Shown in pieces: positions 1 to 9,103 of a stretch of DNA of 59,101 nt. The DNA comes from an uncultured bacterium (GTDB taxonomy: Bacteria; Bacillota; Clostridia; Lachnospirales; Lachnospiraceae). The stretch is taken from assembly GCA_947574055.1 (NCBI GenBank), contig CANPIC010000013.1, forward strand, positions 1 through 59,101, read 5' to 3'. Numbering within the stretch: the first letter of the stretch is position 1; the number at the start of each line of letters is the position of its first letter. A program made the translations under genes and the position numbers. Under the pieces are notes generated by a model. The model was given only the letters and a program-made list of their open reading frames with translations. It made no database searches and was not told the origin of the DNA.

Positions 1-109
1 ATGAGTCAAACCTGCCCCTGTTTTGGTCTATCTATTAACCGACAGCCCCTTATTTAACGCTTACCTTATACTGTTTTGAAACATTTTGTAATGCTATTTT
101 GATCGGGAA

Positions 110-1315
110 TTACTCTTTAAAATCAAAGGTTGTTATCAAGGTGCTTACCTCGTCAATGCCCCGTCCAAGCAAAACGATACAGGTGCCAGTTTCATCCAAA
201 ATCAAAATCTGTGGAATACGCAGGAAATAGGTACCATTACTGTCCTGGATGGTTTCTGTATGGATACTTTTTCCCGATGTCGTATCATAAATATGAATTG
301 AAACACTGTTTTCTCCCAACACAGAAGTAGCCACATATTTTCCCTGTCCGGAACAGTAAACACCGTCTTTTCCTTCACTGCGGCTGGAGAATGACATCAT
401 TTTTTCTGTATTGGATGCGGTGTCAAGTATCAGCAAAGTTCCGTTATTTTTGTCAAAGCTCTGAGGCATGATAAGTAAGTTTCCACCCTTTTGCATTTCT
501 GCCGTATCTATCTTGTAGTCCGCCTTTTTTGTAATCGTAAGGTTTGCACTGTCTGTAGATACTGTGCCATAAACACTGATTCCATCTCCGCCCCTGGGGG
601 TATCTGTAGCCATGCCTGCATAGATCAAAGTGTTGTTTCCTGTAAAGATAAGGCTGTCTATGGCTACAATCTGCATATTATCTGCCGTACCTTCTTCGGA
701 GTAGTTTAGAATGGTATGAACCTTCCGGGAAGAAGTATCATAGAGGTAAAGTCCTTGCAATCCGCCAAAAACAATCTGTTTTCCGTCCTCTGAAATAGCG
801 ACCCCCGTGGTTTGTAAAATAAAATCATCGCCTAATAATCCGCTGAAAGAAATGGTATCCTGGATAGCAAAGTCCTGATTCAGGATGTATCCATTGATCC
901 CATCGCTGTTTTCTGATGTGGCAAATGCATTATTGCTGCTGCCGCTACCGCTTCTCTGGCCCACAATAAAGTAGCCGTCTGCATAGGTCTGTACACATAA
1001 ATCTTCCATGGAAATATCCGCACTTGCTATAATTTCGTTTTTGCCGGTATCATAAAGATAGAGTTTATCTGCCTCAACAATAATCCGGTTGCCATCGGCA
1101 TAATAACAGCCGCCGATCTTTCCGGAAAAAGCGGAATCCTTAACTGTGCTGACCTCGATACTCTTTTTATCTGTACCGTTTTCCGGCAGATTGATTACGT
1201 TACTCTTGTAGCTTTCATTTTTGGAACTGTTCCTATCTTCCTGGCTGTTCCCGCAGGCCGTCAGATTAAGCGCTAAAGCAAGCATAAGTATCATACACAT
1301 CCATTTTGTTTTCAT
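110..1315 (-). CDS. Lipoprotein with predicted beta-propeller-like repeats
   Basis: Predicted surface lipoprotein of 401 residues. A hydrophobic signal peptide ends in an LTAC lipobox with Cys21 as the lipidated residue, followed by a Ser/Asn-rich linker. The body contains repeated beta-strand segments of the type 'GLYLYDTSSRKV', 'IHIYDTTSGKS' and 'LLILDTASN', which resemble WD40/PQQ-like propeller blades; no catalytic motif is visible. It is the last gene of a minus-strand group behind the response regulator and histidine kinase, after a gap of about 237 bp, so it may be a target or an accessory sensor of that system. Function unknown; the lipoprotein call is firm and the propeller fold is inferred from the repeats. 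Confidence 0.8.
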   Translation of the reverse strand: MKTKWMCMILMLALALNLTACGNSQEDRNSSKNESYKSNVINLPENGTDKKSIEVSTVKDSAFSGKIGGCYYADGNRIIVEADKLYLYDTGKNEIIASADISMEDLCVQTYADGYFIVGQRSGSGSSNNAFATSENSDGINGYILNQDFAIQDTISFSGLLGDDFILQTTGVAISEDGKQIVFGGLQGLYLYDTSSRKVHTILNYSEEGTADNMQIVAIDSLIFTGNNTLIYAGMATDTPRGGDGISVYGTVSTDSANLTITKKADYKIDTAEMQKGGNLLIMPQSFDKNNGTLLILDTASNTEKMMSFSSRSEGKDGVYCSGQGKYVATSVLGENSVSIHIYDTTSGKSIHTETIQDSNGTYFLRIPQILILDETGTCIVLLGRGIDEVSTLITTFDFKE

Positions 1316-1552
1316 TTTTTGTCCTCCTTGTAAAGAAAAATGGAACCTGTTTTACCATGAACAGAATCCTTGTCCGCTGTGAACACAAAGAAAAATTTCT
1401 TTTCATGCGTTTCCTGATGGCTGAGAAATCCTACATCTGTGCCTTCCTCTGCTTGGACGAACAGGATTCTATTATCTAAATGCCATTATAAAAGCCAAAG
1501 GTCAAAATATGGTCAAGGAGCAGAAAGAAATTGACAATACACTGCCATGGAT

Positions 1553-2854
1553 TCATCCTTTCGATCTTGTACCGATTGACGTTTGCGGTATTATGTTGAC
1601 TGCCAGTTTACTTGTCACACAAGCTCCACCAGGAGTCATGTTTGAAAGTTCTAAACTTCCCCCGTGTTTCTGGCTAAGGATACGGCTTGTAGCCAATCCC
1701 AATCCCCTATGATTTCCCGTTTTATCCTCAGAATAAAAAAATGTATTTTTTTTACGAAGCATTGCCCTGGAAAAGCCTTTGCCGTCGTCTGATATGCTTA
1801 TCATAAGCATACCAGCAGTAAGGGAGTACTCAAAATGGACCTTGCTTTTGGCATATCGAATGGCATTGGAAAAGATATTCTCAACAATACGGTAAAATAT
1901 CTGCTCGTCTAATTTCACCTGACATTCGGATATGGTGGAATGGTATGCAATCTCCAGGCTATGTTGTTCTGCAAGAAACGAAAGACTTTCCGTAGCTCTT
2001 CTTAAAAAGTCCGGTAATTGAACTACGGAATACTTTGTTTCCGTTTCTTCAATCGCATTCAGGTCACGGATATAATCTGTATAATGTTCAAGCCGTTTTG
2101 CCGTTACCGCAAGGTTAGACAGTGTATGCCGCAATTCTTCGTCATTCAGATTTCCATCTGCCAGGCATTGCTGCATATATTCCACATATCCCTCGACAAT
2201 CGCAATGGGATTTCTGAGGTCATGTGCCACTGATGCCTGCAGGATTCTGCGCTGCTCAATCATGTTCCATAGCTGACGGTTGTTATCATAGAGCGCCTGC
2301 CGCATTTCTTCAAAAGCGGTGCAGAGCCTTCCTAATTCATCATTCCTGCTATAATCAACCGTAAAATCAAGGTCTTGCTCCCGGATATGTTTTGTCGCAT
2401 CGGCAAGAACCTGAATGGGCGGTGACAGTTCTTTCCTGTAAAACCACCATGCGCACAGCATGATACCTGTAATGGAATAGACAAAAGGAAACAGCACCAT
2501 AGAAATGCCTGCCATTCTGTATACAAACTTTTGCTTTGGGCGAAGCGTTGAGAAGCCAGACTCAATTTTCTCTATTATGAATTCCGTATTCTCCAAAGTT
2601 ACATCCACTCCGGTAGGAACGAGCATATTCACCTGGGCAGGTTCGTCAAGGATAACCCTCTGCCCTCCCTCTAATACCCTCCCGTCCGCTGTGACCGTCC
2701 GGGTATTCAGCCAGACTTCCTGAGAATCGGGAAGTATCACTTTCTGTATACGGTAGCATCCATAAATCGTCAGGACAGATGCCGCAAAAACAAGAAACAT
2801 TGTAGCAGCTACCGCACAGATAAAAGCTCTTTTCATTGATCCGGGTTTCCTCAT
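1553..2854 (-). CDS. Sensor histidine kinase (HAMP/HisKA/HATPase)
   Basis: Membrane sensor kinase of 433 residues, partner of the OmpR-type regulator directly upstream. Order: TM helix about 10-33, a short extracytoplasmic domain, TM helix about 115-138, a HAMP-like linker, a HisKA domain with phospho-acceptor His211 in 'SVAHDLRNP', then an HATPase_c domain with an N box ('IVENIFSNAIRYA') and G boxes ('DDGKGF', 'GLGLATS'). I chose the ATG at 2854 because it forms an ATGA overlap with the regulator stop codon; upstream in-frame ATGs at 2881 and 2863 and a downstream one at 2836 are also possible. The extracytoplasmic domain is short (about 80 residues) and its signal is unknown. Confidence 0.9.
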   Translation of the reverse strand: MRKPGSMKRAFICAVAATMFLVFAASVLTIYGCYRIQKVILPDSQEVWLNTRTVTADGRVLEGGQRVILDEPAQVNMLVPTGVDVTLENTEFIIEKIESGFSTLRPKQKFVYRMAGISMVLFPFVYSITGIMLCAWWFYRKELSPPIQVLADATKHIREQDLDFTVDYSRNDELGRLCTAFEEMRQALYDNNRQLWNMIEQRRILQASVAHDLRNPIAIVEGYVEYMQQCLADGNLNDEELRHTLSNLAVTAKRLEHYTDYIRDLNAIEETETKYSVVQLPDFLRRATESLSFLAEQHSLEIAYHSTISECQVKLDEQIFYRIVENIFSNAIRYAKSKVHFEYSLTAGMLMISISDDGKGFSRAMLRKKNTFFYSEDKTGNHRGLGLATSRILSQKHGGSLELSNMTPGGACVTSKLAVNIIPQTSIGTRSKG

Positions 2855-3525
2855 TTTTTCCATCTGTAACCCATCCCCCAAACTGTTTCGATGTATTCCC
2901 TGCCCGTAGCTTCCTTCAGTTTATTCCTGATCTTTCGGATATGCTCTTTTATGACTCCACTATCTCCTTCGGCATTCAGCCCCCACACGGCTTCATAGAT
3001 CCGCTCCCTGTCGAATATCTGATTGGCGTTACGCATCAGAAACTCCACAATGTCAAACTCACGGTTTGACAGGTTCAGCGGCTTTTCCCCATAAAAACAA
3101 GTACGTTCCGCAAGATTTACGATCAAGCCCTGGGAAGAAACGATTTTAGGCGTACACTTGCTTCGTTCATCCCTTCGCAGGTGAGCCGCCACTCTTGCGG
3201 TCAACTCTTTCAGGCTGAACGGCTTGGTTATGTAATCATCACCGCCAGCCTGCAAGCCGTTTATTTTGTCCTGTTCCGTAATCCGGGCTGTCAGAAACAA
3301 AATGGGGCAGACGACATTCTGGCGGATCATTTTGCATAGCTCCAGTCCGTCCATTTCCGGCATATTGATGTCAAGCAGAATCAAATCCGGATAGACATTC
3401 AGCATGGATATTGTCTGCTGTGCATTTTCCGCTACAAAAGCCTCATATCCACACTTCTGTAAGTGACTTGACAATAACTCTGTCAGCATTTTTTCATCAT
3501 CAGCAATAAGTATTTTATATGCCAT
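2851..3525 (-). CDS. OmpR/PhoB-family response regulator
   Basis: DNA-binding response regulator of 224 residues. The N-terminal receiver domain has the acidic pair at D9/D10, phospho-acceptor Asp52 in 'LLDINMPEMDG' and the conserved Lys in 'YITKPFS'. The C-terminal winged helix (about 130-224) contains 'LSNREFDIVEFLM' and ends 'GMGYRWKK', typical of the OmpR/PhoB class. It is the first gene of the group and overlaps the kinase by four bases, so the two are translationally coupled and probably form a cognate pair. The target genes cannot be read from the sequence; the lipoprotein downstream is one candidate. Confidence 0.93.
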   Translation of the reverse strand: MAYKILIADDEKMLTELLSSHLQKCGYEAFVAENAQQTISMLNVYPDLILLDINMPEMDGLELCKMIRQNVVCPILFLTARITEQDKINGLQAGGDDYITKPFSLKELTARVAAHLRRDERSKCTPKIVSSQGLIVNLAERTCFYGEKPLNLSNREFDIVEFLMRNANQIFDRERIYEAVWGLNAEGDSGVIKEHIRKIRNKLKEATGREYIETVWGMGYRWKK

Positions 3526-3625
3526 AGTATCCTCCCCCTCCTAATATAATAAGATCAAAAAGTCAAAAATTGGTCAATTTGCAGCGCCTGCTATTGAACC
3601 AATCCACGACCTGTCCGCAGTATAC

Positions 3626-4558
3626 TCAAACTTCGTATATTGCAGCTATCTCATGTATCCTGCGTATTATTTCGCTGCGGATGTGTAAAGGTTCTAAACA
3701 TTCACATTTATCTCCAAAACTCAAGAGAATCCCATAATAGTAATCGTTCTCTGCAAAAGGGAAATTAACAATATAATGATCGGCGCCGTCTGATGAAAAA
3801 TCTGCATAGGAGCAAAAATCAAGCACTCTGTCCATGACAGATTGATGGATACGTATTTTAATTCTTGTCTGTATAGCTGTCCAGATATCATCGAAATTTA
3901 ATTGTGGTTTCTGATAATCCCGTGGTGTGAAAATTTCTTCTTTCTTATGCAGATTTGACATGCGGGACAATCGAAATAAACGAAAATCATTTCTTTTGTG
4001 GCAATACCCTTGTAAATACCAGTGACTGCCTTTTAAGACAAGCTGATACGGCTCGACGGTTCGTATGGTTTTATTTCCATGGTGCGCAATATAGGCAAAG
4101 TGCAGCAGTCTGTGTTCCTGTAGGGCTGCTTTTATAATCTCCAAGTATGGTTGTAGATTGCTGTTGCCTATCCACGGATTTAAGTCAATATATAGTTGAT
4201 TAACTTTTAATTTGATTTCATTCGCTCTGTCGGCGGGGATAAAACTTCTGACTTTCGCAAGAGCGTGCATGAGTTCATCGCATCGTATCATGCCCGAAAG
4301 ACTGGAAAGGCCCATCAAAAGAGCAGAGAGTTCATCAGCCGAAAAAACTTTTTGGTCCAGCTTGTATTCCTGCATGATTTCAAAGCCGCCGCCTACGCCT
4401 GATGTCCCGCGGACAGGAATACCCGCCATGTTGATGGCGTCGATATCACGGTAAATTGTGCGGGGTGATACTTCAAACATATCAGCTAATTCCTGCGCGC
4501 CTACCCGTTTTTTATCGAGAAGTATCATAATAATACTGACAAGTCTGTCTACTTTCAT
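3626..4558 (-). CDS. YafY-type HTH/WYL-domain transcriptional regulator
   Basis: Transcriptional regulator of 310 residues. The N-terminal DeoR-like helix-turn-helix runs from 'MKVDRLVSIIMILLDKKRV' through 'MFEVSPRTIYRDIDAI'. A WYL domain follows, with 'GSHWYLQGYCHKRNDFRLFRL' spanning the WYL core, and a C-terminal WCX-like region. WYL domains sense small molecules or nucleic acid ligands. The frame is open further upstream to 4606, but the ATG at 4558 matches the family start and has a GGAG-like site. It is divergent from the DJ-1/PfpI gene, with about 107 bp between start codons, so that gene is a likely target. Confidence 0.88.
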   Translation of the reverse strand: MKVDRLVSIIMILLDKKRVGAQELADMFEVSPRTIYRDIDAINMAGIPVRGTSGVGGGFEIMQEYKLDQKVFSADELSALLMGLSSLSGMIRCDELMHALAKVRSFIPADRANEIKLKVNQLYIDLNPWIGNSNLQPYLEIIKAALQEHRLLHFAYIAHHGNKTIRTVEPYQLVLKGSHWYLQGYCHKRNDFRLFRLSRMSNLHKKEEIFTPRDYQKPQLNFDDIWTAIQTRIKIRIHQSVMDRVLDFCSYADFSSDGADHYIVNFPFAENDYYYGILLSFGDKCECLEPLHIRSEIIRRIHEIAAIYEV

Positions 4559-4665
4559 CCGGCAGTCTCCTTTTGCTTTAGATTGTTGCCATGCTGTTGT
4601 CAACAATGATATGGTACACTAAAGAGAGACGTATAGCAATCAAATAAGGAAGATGGAGGAAAGTT

Positions 4666-5304
4666 ATGTTTACAGTCTATGTTTATGTCCTTGATACTTT
4701 AGCTGACTGGGAGTTGGGGTATGTTATTTCAGAACTTCATTCCGGCCGCTTTTTCAAAAAAGATGCGCAGCGTATATCGCTGAAGACAGTCAGCATTACC
4801 AAGGAGCCAATCCATACCATGGGTGGTCTGACAATTATGCCGGACTGTACGATCGAAGATATTGTTGTCAGTGAAACAAGCGTGTTACTCTTACCGGGTG
4901 CAGATACACGGAATGATGCAAAGCATAGCGCTATTCTCAAAAAGACAAGGGAATTTCTCGCTTTGGGGGCTACGGTATGTGCAATTTGTGGGGCAACTGC
5001 GGCTCTTGCAGATTTTGGACTGTTGGACAATCGACCACATACCAGTAACGGGGCGGGATTTCTTGCAATGGTTTCTCCTTGCTACAAAGGTCAAAACTTT
5101 TATATAGACCAGCTGTCTGTAGCAGATAACAATCTGATTACTGCAGGTTCCACAGGGGCTTTGTTATGGGCGAAACAAATTATTGAGCGTTTGGACGTTT
5201 TTGCAGCAGATACACTGGAAGCGTGGTATGCCTATTTCAGTACCGGTAAGCCTGCCCACTTCTTTGCTCTTATGCAGACTTTGCCGTCAGGCAGTGAAAA
5301 ATAA
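4666..5304 (+). CDS. DJ-1/PfpI family protein (type 1 glutamine amidotransferase-like)
   Basis: Protein of 212 residues with the DJ-1/ThiJ/PfpI fold. The nucleophile elbow is at 'VCAICGATAALADFGLL', with Cys108 as the expected reactive cysteine, followed by the 'RPHTSN' segment seen in YoaZ-like members. A GGAGG site precedes the ATG. Family members include chaperones, glyoxalase/deglycase-type enzymes and proteases; nothing here separates these. Its promoter region is shared with the divergent WYL regulator, which suggests stress- or ligand-dependent control. No signal peptide; cytoplasmic. Confidence 0.85.
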   Translation: MFTVYVYVLDTLADWELGYVISELHSGRFFKKDAQRISLKTVSITKEPIHTMGGLTIMPDCTIEDIVVSETSVLLLPGADTRNDAKHSAILKKTREFLALGATVCAICGATAALADFGLLDNRPHTSNGAGFLAMVSPCYKGQNFYIDQLSVADNNLITAGSTGALLWAKQIIERLDVFAADTLEAWYAYFSTGKPAHFFALMQTLPSGSEK

Positions 5305-5527
5305 AATATCGCAAAGTCACAAGAAAATGCAGCAGGTAAGCGGCAGGTGCCCTTGTCATCGTATCCCAAACAGAGGAATCTTGTATCGTATCTATGATTA
5401 TGTTATGATTTACTAAGCCAGCAGACGGAGATTTTGTCCGGGAGGTTGTTTCTGGGGCAATGCAAGTGGTCTCAGCGCAGTGCCGGATTGTGATAGCGGG
5501 CGTGTACCCGAGGGAGGAGATTCTTAT

Positions 5528-6103
5528 ATGGAAAAGAAAATGACAAGGGAAGAAGCGTGGGAATTGCTGACTGCATATACAAAGACGCCGGCTCTGCAAA
5601 AACATGCCATGGCAGTGGAGGCAGTGATGGCACATTTTGCAGGGCTTGACGGAGAGGATGAGGAAGTATGGGGCGTGGCCGGACTGCTTCATGATCTGGA
5701 TTATGAGAAATTCCCCGAGGAGCATTGCCGGAAAGCAGAGGAGATCATGCGTGAAAAGGGGATTGATGAAGTCTACATCAGGGCCATGAAATGTCACGGT
5801 TATGGGATCTGCACAGATACCAGGCCGGAGAGTAAGATGGAAAAAGTCCTTTTTACGATTGATGAACTGACGGGACTGATCAATGCGGTGTGCCTTATGC
5901 GCCCGTCCAAAAGTGTGCTGGATCTGGAAGTGAAATCAGTAAAGAAAAAATTCAAGGATAAATCTTTTGCCGCAGGTGTGGACCGTGAGACCATACGCAG
6001 TGGCTGTGAGATGCTCGGTATGGAACTTGATACTGTAATCCGCGAAACCATAGAAGGGATGAAGAAAAGAGCACAAGAGATCGGTCTGCAGGGGAATCTA
6101 TAA
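5528..6103 (+). CDS. HD-domain hydrolase-like protein
   Basis: Cytoplasmic protein of 191 residues with an HD-type metal site: 'HAMAVEAVMAHFA' supplies an early His and 'AGLLHDLDYEKFPEEH' supplies the HD pair and a later His. The family is usually described as HDIG/HD hydrolases acting on nucleotides or phosphoesters; the substrate is unknown. The start was set at the ATG following 'GGGAGGAGA'; the frame runs further upstream to 5480 but without a ribosome binding site. A gap of about 220 bp separates it from the DJ-1 gene. The acetyltransferase follows after 60 bp and may be co-transcribed. Confidence 0.85.
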   Translation: MEKKMTREEAWELLTAYTKTPALQKHAMAVEAVMAHFAGLDGEDEEVWGVAGLLHDLDYEKFPEEHCRKAEEIMREKGIDEVYIRAMKCHGYGICTDTRPESKMEKVLFTIDELTGLINAVCLMRPSKSVLDLEVKSVKKKFKDKSFAAGVDRETIRSGCEMLGMELDTVIRETIEGMKKRAQEIGLQGNL

Positions 6104-6163
6104 AACGCAGTGAGACTTGACTGGTTTGTATAATGGGCAAAAGCCGTAGCAGGTGAGAAAAAC

Positions 6164-6733
6164 ATGATACTGGAAACAGAGCGGGTATATCTGCGGGAAA
6201 TGAAGCAGGATGACTTTAAGGATTTATGTAACATATTGCAGGATGAAGAGGTTATGTATGCCTATGAAGGGGCTTTTTGTGAAGCGGAAGTACAGGAATG
6301 GCTTGACAGGCAGATCTCCCGTTATCAGAGGTGGGGCTTTGGCCTGTGGGCGGTGATCCGGAAAGAAACGGGTGAAATGATCGGACAATGCGGACTTACC
6401 ATGCAGCCATGGAAAGAAGGAGAAGTCCTGGAGGTCGGCTATCTTTTTCAGCGTCTGTACTGGCATCAGGGATATGCTTCGGAGGCCGCCGCCGCATGTA
6501 TGGAATATGCCTTTACCGTATTACATGCAAAGGAGGTCTGTTCGATTATCAGAGATACCAACACAGCCTCTCAGAATGTTGCTCTCAGAAATGGCATGAC
6601 GCTGACAGACAGCCAGACAAAACACTATCGGGGTGTCGATATGCCGCACTATCGCTATGTCGCTGCTTACAGGCGACAGGCGGGGAGGTGCGAAGCGGAA
6701 TCGGGAGATAAAAGTGAATCAAACAGACAATAA
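6164..6733 (+). CDS. GNAT family N-acetyltransferase (RimJ/RimL-like)
   Basis: Acetyltransferase of 189 residues. It opens with 'MILETERVYLREMKQDD', the typical start of the RimJ/RimL subgroup, and carries the acetyl-CoA region 'EVGYLFQRLYWHQGYASEAA' followed by 'NTASQNVALRNGM'. Such proteins acetylate protein N-termini, amino acids or small amines; the acceptor cannot be told. Its last bases overlap the likely GTG start of the broken tatD gene, so the two were probably once translationally coupled. Confidence 0.88.
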   Translation: MILETERVYLREMKQDDFKDLCNILQDEEVMYAYEGAFCEAEVQEWLDRQISRYQRWGFGLWAVIRKETGEMIGQCGLTMQPWKEGEVLEVGYLFQRLYWHQGYASEAAAACMEYAFTVLHAKEVCSIIRDTNTASQNVALRNGMTLTDSQTKHYRGVDMPHYRYVAAYRRQAGRCEAESGDKSESNRQ

Positions 6734-7353
6734 TAACATACAATATTATGATATCGGAGTGAATCTCTTTTGCAAACAGTTTCCGGAACCGGAGCAGATA
6801 ATCCGGGAGGCACAAGAGCAGGGCGTATGCTGTATCCTAACCGGAACCGATACCAGAGAGAACCGTAAAATCAATGATTTTGTAAAAACACATCCGGTGT
6901 TTGGAAAAGCATATCGTGCTGGCGGAGAAGCTGAACAAGCCATTGTTTCTCCATGAGCGCAGCGCGGCGGATGACTTTGTAAAAAGAATGAGAAAGCATG
7001 AGGATCTGTGCAAAAGATCTGTGGTGCACTGTTTTACCGGAGATCGGGAGACGCTCGACAGATACCTTTCCCTGGGATTTTTCATCGGCATTACAGGCTG
7101 GATCTGTGATGACCGACGGGGAAAAGAGCTGCGCGAGGCCGTACACAGGATTCCGCTTGACAGGATTTTGGTGGAGACGGATGCCCCCTATCTTACCCCT
7201 AAAAACGTGCCAGGCCTGGGAAGGACAAATGTGCCGCAGAATCTTGTATATGTGATCCGGGAACTGGCCAAATACAGGAAAGTGCCGGTAGAGGAACTGG
7301 CAGAACATGCGAGAAGAAATACCAGGCGGATTTTCGCAGTCACAGATGAGTGA
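6714..7353 (+). pseudogene. tatD: tatD-like metal-dependent DNase, internally deleted and frameshifted
   Basis: Remnant of a TatD-family hydrolase (normally about 260 residues). The N-terminal piece starts at GTG 6714 and reads 'YDIGVNLFCKQFPEPEQII' and 'LTGTDTRENRK' up to about 6900. The C-terminal piece continues in another frame from about 6901 with 'HIVLAEKLNKPLFLHER', 'VVHCFTGDRETLDR', 'GITGWICDDRRGKELRE' and 'LVETDAPYLTP'. By comparison with the remembered E. coli TatD sequence, about 55 codons are missing at the junction. The lost part holds the 'HPH' and 'GECGLDF' metal/active-site segments, so even a frame-corrected protein should be inactive. The rest is well preserved, which suggests a recent event. 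Confidence 0.85.
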
Positions 7354-7467
7354 TCATAACTGCGGCCGGAAAGCCATGCCCATGTTAGATTTTTTCAGCC
7401 TCATTCCTTCATTCATGGCCAGCTTGTAGCAGATACATGCAGGCATGTGCCGCGTCTTTGAATACGG

Positions 7468-7496
7468 TTGACACTGCAATACCGTTATGTTAGACT
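7468..7496 (+). promoter_or_regulatory. Sigma-A promoter upstream of the D,D-carboxypeptidase gene
   Basis: TTGACA at 7468-7473, a 17-base spacer and TAGACT at 7491-7496. The leader to the start at 7611 would be about 110 nt. The -35 box is perfect and the -10 box matches four of six bases. Confidence 0.65.
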
Positions 7497-7610
7497 GAAA
7501 CTGATTTTTCTTATCAAGAAGGTTTACAAGCAGGATCGGTCGCGGCGGGAACCGTGGCCTGTGCTGTTGAGGATAGATAGAGGACAGAAATAATCCGGGG
7601 TGTCATATTT

Positions 7611-9092
7611 ATGATCAAAACTTTCAAAAAGCGTCTTCTTATGTTGGGAATGGGCGTTTTTCTTTTTACGTATACCTGTCTGTCTGACTGCGTTGTTTCC
7701 CTGGCCACGGATTATGCGGCGGAAGAGGAGGCAAGGCGTGGTCTTCCTATTGCTTCTAACAGTTATGAAGAGTGGCCGGACGGACCTGCGGTGGGTGCGC
7801 AGGGCGCGATCCTGATGGAAGCGGAAACAGGCACGATACTTTATGAAAAAAATATCCATGAGAAGCTGTATCCTGCCAGTGTGACTAAGATACTGACCTG
7901 CCTCATCGGTTCGGAGCAGTGTCAGATGGATGAGAATGTGGAGGTATCTCACGATGCAGTGTTCAGTATTCCGCGGGACAGCTCCAATATCGGCCTGGAT
8001 GAAGGAGAAGTCATTACGGTAGAACAGTGTATGTACGGGATTTTGGTGGCATCGGCCAATGAAGCAGCCAATGCTCTCGCCGAGCACATCAGCGGCAGTA
8101 TGGACGATTTTGTGGAACTGATGAATCAGCGGGCCAGTGAACTGGGATGTCTGAATTCCCATTTTGTCACAACCAATGGTCTCCACGATGAAAATCATTA
8201 CACGACTCCCTATGATCTGGCTTTGATCGGCAGGGAATTTTTTAATAATGAGCTGTTGTGTAAAATGTCATCCACAGCTTCTTATTATATTCCCCAGTCT
8301 GCGACTCAGCCGGATGAAGATCTGTATGTCAATACCCATAACAAATTTATGCTGGGCGGCAAGTACAATTATGAATATCTGGTAGGAAGCAAAACAGGAT
8401 ATACCAACGATTCCAGGCAGACACTTGTTACCTGTGCGGAAAAGGACGGGATGAAGCTGATCTGCGTCGTTATGCGGGAGGAATCGCCCCATCAGTACGA
8501 TGACACACTCAGTCTGTTTGAATATGGGTTTTCCAATTTCCAGAAGGTCAATATTGCTGCCAATGAAAAAGAATACACGGTGGAAAATCATGATTTCTTC
8601 CAGACGGACAATGATGTGTTTGGTGCATCCAATCCTATCCTGTCCATCAATCCCTCTGACAGTGTGGTGATCCCGATAACGGCGGTCTTTGATGATCTGG
8701 ATTCCGAACTTTCGTATGATACGGATTCCGAGTCTTCTGTGGCTTCCATCCAGTATACCTATCATGGCATACCGGTGGGCAGTGCCACGGTTGACCTGGC
8801 GGAAGGAGAAGTGGAGAATACGTTTGATTTTGAGAATCAGAAGGAAAACCAAAATGAAGCAGACGAGCAGGAGCATACGCAAGAGGAGCCGGAGGCTGCG
8901 GGCGGCAGAGTCATTTTTGTCAATGTCAGGCAGGTGATTGCCTGGATCGTCGGCATTGCCGGCTTCTTTATTCTTTTGTTTGTGATCAAAGCAGTGATTG
9001 ATAATTACCAGTTTGCACAGAGAAGAAGGGTCAGAAACAGACACAAGAAGAGAAAGAAGATCCCTTCTGAATTTGATGATTACGATTTCTGA
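7611..9092 (+). CDS. dacF: D-alanyl-D-alanine carboxypeptidase (PBP5/DacF-like)
   Basis: Low-molecular-weight penicillin-binding protein of 493 residues that trims the terminal D-Ala of peptidoglycan pentapeptides. N-terminal signal segment about 8-32. Peptidase S11 motifs are all present: Ser90-X-X-Lys93 in 'PASVTK', Ser148-Ala-Asn150 in 'ASANEA' and Lys261-Thr-Gly in 'GSKTGYTN'. A PBP5-like C-terminal beta domain follows, then an acidic linker rich in E/Q, a TM helix near 440-460 and a very basic cytoplasmic tail ('RRRVRNRHKKRKK'). A C-terminal TM anchor replaces the usual amphipathic helix. The symbol is a family-level assignment. Confidence 0.92.
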   Translation: MIKTFKKRLLMLGMGVFLFTYTCLSDCVVSLATDYAAEEEARRGLPIASNSYEEWPDGPAVGAQGAILMEAETGTILYEKNIHEKLYPASVTKILTCLIGSEQCQMDENVEVSHDAVFSIPRDSSNIGLDEGEVITVEQCMYGILVASANEAANALAEHISGSMDDFVELMNQRASELGCLNSHFVTTNGLHDENHYTTPYDLALIGREFFNNELLCKMSSTASYYIPQSATQPDEDLYVNTHNKFMLGGKYNYEYLVGSKTGYTNDSRQTLVTCAEKDGMKLICVVMREESPHQYDDTLSLFEYGFSNFQKVNIAANEKEYTVENHDFFQTDNDVFGASNPILSINPSDSVVIPITAVFDDLDSELSYDTDSESSVASIQYTYHGIPVGSATVDLAEGEVENTFDFENQKENQNEADEQEHTQEEPEAAGGRVIFVNVRQVIAWIVGIAGFFILLFVIKAVIDNYQFAQRRRVRNRHKKRKKIPSEFDDYDF

Positions 9093-9103
9093 TCAATCCG
9101 GAC

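Noticed and set aside
4595..4605. TGTTG-T-CAACA palindrome between the WYL regulator and DJ-1 genes as operator
   Set aside because: Well placed but short, present once, and no promoter with good spacing could be fixed around it.
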